From contig JAOXRV010000270.1 in the NCBI GenBank assembly GCA_025800435.1, positions 1-15,150 on the forward strand: a DNA stretch of 15,150 nucleotides, read 5' to 3'. The notes under the pieces are model-generated. The model was given only the letters and a program-made list of their open reading frames with translations. It was not told the DNA's origin and did no database searches. A program made the translations under genes and the position numbers. This DNA comes from Cellvibrionaceae bacterium. GTDB lineage: Bacteria; Pseudomonadota; Gammaproteobacteria; Pseudomonadales; Cellvibrionaceae. Positions 14,421-15,150 of this stretch are shown here, piece after piece. Each line of letters opens with the position of its first letter. The first letter of the stretch is position 1.

Positions 14421-14825
14421 CTAATCGCCGCGAATGGCCGTCATCAGGCCTTTAAATTTGCCGTTCAAAAACTGGAAACTGGTCTGGAAAGCCAAGGCGT
14501 TTTCCATGTACTTGCCGTGCTCTACATGGGCCTCAACGGTATTACCGTCGATCGACGGGGCCAGAGGGTTGCGGTATAGCAGGTTCTCATCACCAGCAAC
14601 AGTGGCCCCGCCCGGGCGGTGGCCACTGTTGCTGGTGTTCATTTCCAGGCCGCGGTTTTGGCGGGCGCTGGCATTTTGCAACATGGCGTTAAAGTCGAGG
14701 TCGCGGGCCTTGTAGTTGGGGGTATCCGCATTGGCCAGGTTCTCGGCCAGCACCTCGGCGCGCTGGCCGCGCAGGCGCAGGGCCGTGTCGTGAATACCTA
14801 AGGCGTTTTGAAAACTAATTGCCAC
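14421..14825 (-). CDS. flgB: FlgB, proximal rod protein
   Basis: FlgB is the rod subunit at the base of the flagellar axle, next to FliE. I chose the GTG at 14825, giving a 134-residue protein starting MAISFQNALGIHDTALRLRG, the usual FlgB beginning, with GAGGAA six bases upstream. The longer ATG frame at 14888 adds 21 residues with no family similarity and would start inside the sigma-54 promoter. Motifs are QRAEVLAENLANADTPNYKARDLDF (rod signature) and NPLAPSIDGNTVEAHVEHGKYMENALAFQTSFQFLNGKFKGL. Residues around 60-76 (TSNSGHRPGGATVAGDE) are encoded by a near-perfect 47-base palindrome, which is odd for a coding region. The protein itself looks intact. Confidence 0.95.
   Translation of the reverse strand: MAISFQNALGIHDTALRLRGQRAEVLAENLANADTPNYKARDLDFNAMLQNASARQNRGLEMNTSNSGHRPGGATVAGDENLLYRNPLAPSIDGNTVEAHVEHGKYMENALAFQTSFQFLNGKFKGLMTAIRGD
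14591..14637. repeat. 47-base near-perfect palindrome inside flgB
   Basis: Bases 14591-14607 and 14621-14637 are perfect 17-base inverted repeats, CACCAGCAACAGTGGCC and its complement. Between them CCGCCCGGGCGG (14608-14619) is itself a perfect palindrome, so the whole is a 23-base-arm inverted repeat with only T14620 unpaired. It lies in the variable linker of FlgB and keeps the reading frame. Confidence 0.9.
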
Positions 14826-14884
14826 TGTTGCTTCCTCGTCATTGCCGCCCCCGGCAGACCCGGGTGGCGTTTGAGAGGATAAGA

Positions 14885-14900
14885 GCAATTAGCCTGCCAA
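14885..14900 (-). promoter_or_regulatory. Sigma-54 (RpoN) promoter of the flgBCDE operon
   Basis: The minus strand reads TGGCAGG-CTAA-TTGCT, a near-perfect match to TGGCACG-N4-TTGCW, with the invariant GG and GC exactly ten bases apart. Transcription would start near 14875, about 50 bases before the flgB GTG. RpoN-dependent flgB operons driven by FleR/FlrC are established in Pseudomonas and Vibrio. Confidence 0.85.
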
Positions 14901-15090
14901 CTTTGGTGAAAATAACGTAGGCTTTTGTTTTTATTGAATTATTTTTAATTGACTAAACTGACAGAGAGAATTCGACAGGACCTGACAGAGGCAAAGCGGC
15001 AAAGCTTTTCCCCCCACCCAGTTAGCGCAAGTTACGCCAATAAACGCGAGCCAAGTTAGATGTAGGGCCTTGGGGTGGCAACAAAAGTAC

Positions 15091-15117
15091 CATAGTCTTT
15101 AGTCTTTGCGACGATAA
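15091..15117 (+). promoter_or_regulatory. Possible sigma-28 (FliA) promoter pointing out of the window
   Basis: CATAGTCT (15091-15098), an 11-base spacer and GACGATAA (15110-15117) match TAAAGTTT-N11-GCCGATAA at 12 of 16 positions, with the -10 at seven of eight. It would drive a rightward gene beyond the edge; flgA or flgM are common divergent neighbours of flgB. The -35 is only moderate. Confidence 0.35.
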
Positions 15118-15150
15118 CAAATCCCAGGGCGACAATTGATCATCTCAAAC

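Larger units (their letters stand above)
14826..15150. other. Promoter region upstream of flgB (no gene seen)
   Basis: These 325 bases carry no supported gene. They contain the sigma-54 site for flgB and an A/T-rich tract (about 14921-14955) of the type that is often bent or bound by IHF near such promoters. CTGACAGAG occurs twice (14958-14966 and 14982-14990, 24 bases apart), and AGTCTTT is doubled near 15094-15106. A possible sigma-28 site points rightwards at 15091-15117. Enhancer sites for an FlrC/FleR-type activator are expected but I cannot identify them. Confidence 0.6.

Noticed and set aside
14826..14888. N-terminal extension of flgB to an ATG at 14888
   Set aside because: The added 21 residues are not FlgB-like, the expected transcript start (about 14875) lies downstream of that ATG, and the GTG at 14825 has a strong GAGGAA RBS.
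1..15150. CRISPR arrays, tRNA or rRNA genes, prophage, toxin-antitoxin or defence genes
   Set aside because: I looked on both strands and saw no spaced repeats of CRISPR type, no cloverleaf with conserved T-loop, and no proteins of these classes. The gene content is ordinary core chromosome.

Overview
The window is about 15 kb of chromosomal sequence with GC-rich coding sequence. It comes from a motile, Gram-negative gammaproteobacterium, and the gene content and protein similarity suggest a marine, Cellvibrionales- or Pseudomonas-like lineage. The evidence is the LPS-transport/Kdo block (yrbG-kdsD-kdsC-lptC-lptA) divergent from mlaC-ibaG-murA, the murA-hisG-hisD linkage with a short-form HisG, a RhlB-type DEAD-box helicase, and a flgBCDE cluster preceded by a very good sigma-54 promoter. 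I assigned everything by reading motifs; no database was searched.

Layout. Bases 1-3393 (minus strand) hold a compact outer-membrane biogenesis operon read from right to left: a Na+/Ca2+ exchanger-like protein (yrbG), the two Kdo enzymes KdsD and KdsC, then LptC and the N-terminal part of LptA, which runs off the left edge. Bases 3394-3741 are a divergent control region. Bases 3742-7979 (plus strand) hold mlaC, ibaG, murA, hisG and hisD. Bases 7980-8163 hold a 100-bp near-perfect inverted repeat that looks like a MITE, where hisC would often follow hisD. A DoxX-family membrane protein (8164-8820) and a RhlB-type helicase with its own promoter and a TTG start (8894-10453) follow. Bases 10454-10700 are a highly foldable intergenic stretch ending in a terminator. 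Bases 10701-14825 (minus strand) hold flgB-flgC-flgD-flgE. The right edge (14826-15150) carries the sigma-54 promoter for flgB and a possible sigma-28 promoter pointing out of the window.

How the genes work together. The left block makes Kdo and moves finished LPS to the outer membrane. mlaC belongs to the phospholipid trafficking system that keeps the outer leaflet asymmetric. murA starts peptidoglycan synthesis, so the first 6 kb is essentially envelope assembly. hisG and hisD are the first and last steps of histidine synthesis. The flagellar block encodes proximal rod proteins, the hook cap and the hook.

No wholly new system is evident. The points most worth a second look are: loss of mlaFED and mlaB around a retained mlaC; a hairpin that would bury the ibaG start codon; the MITE-like element; a 191-bp run of hairpins after rhlB; a 47-bp near-perfect palindrome inside the flgB coding sequence; a hook protein about twice the usual size; and a lysine/alanine-rich N-terminal extension on RhlB.
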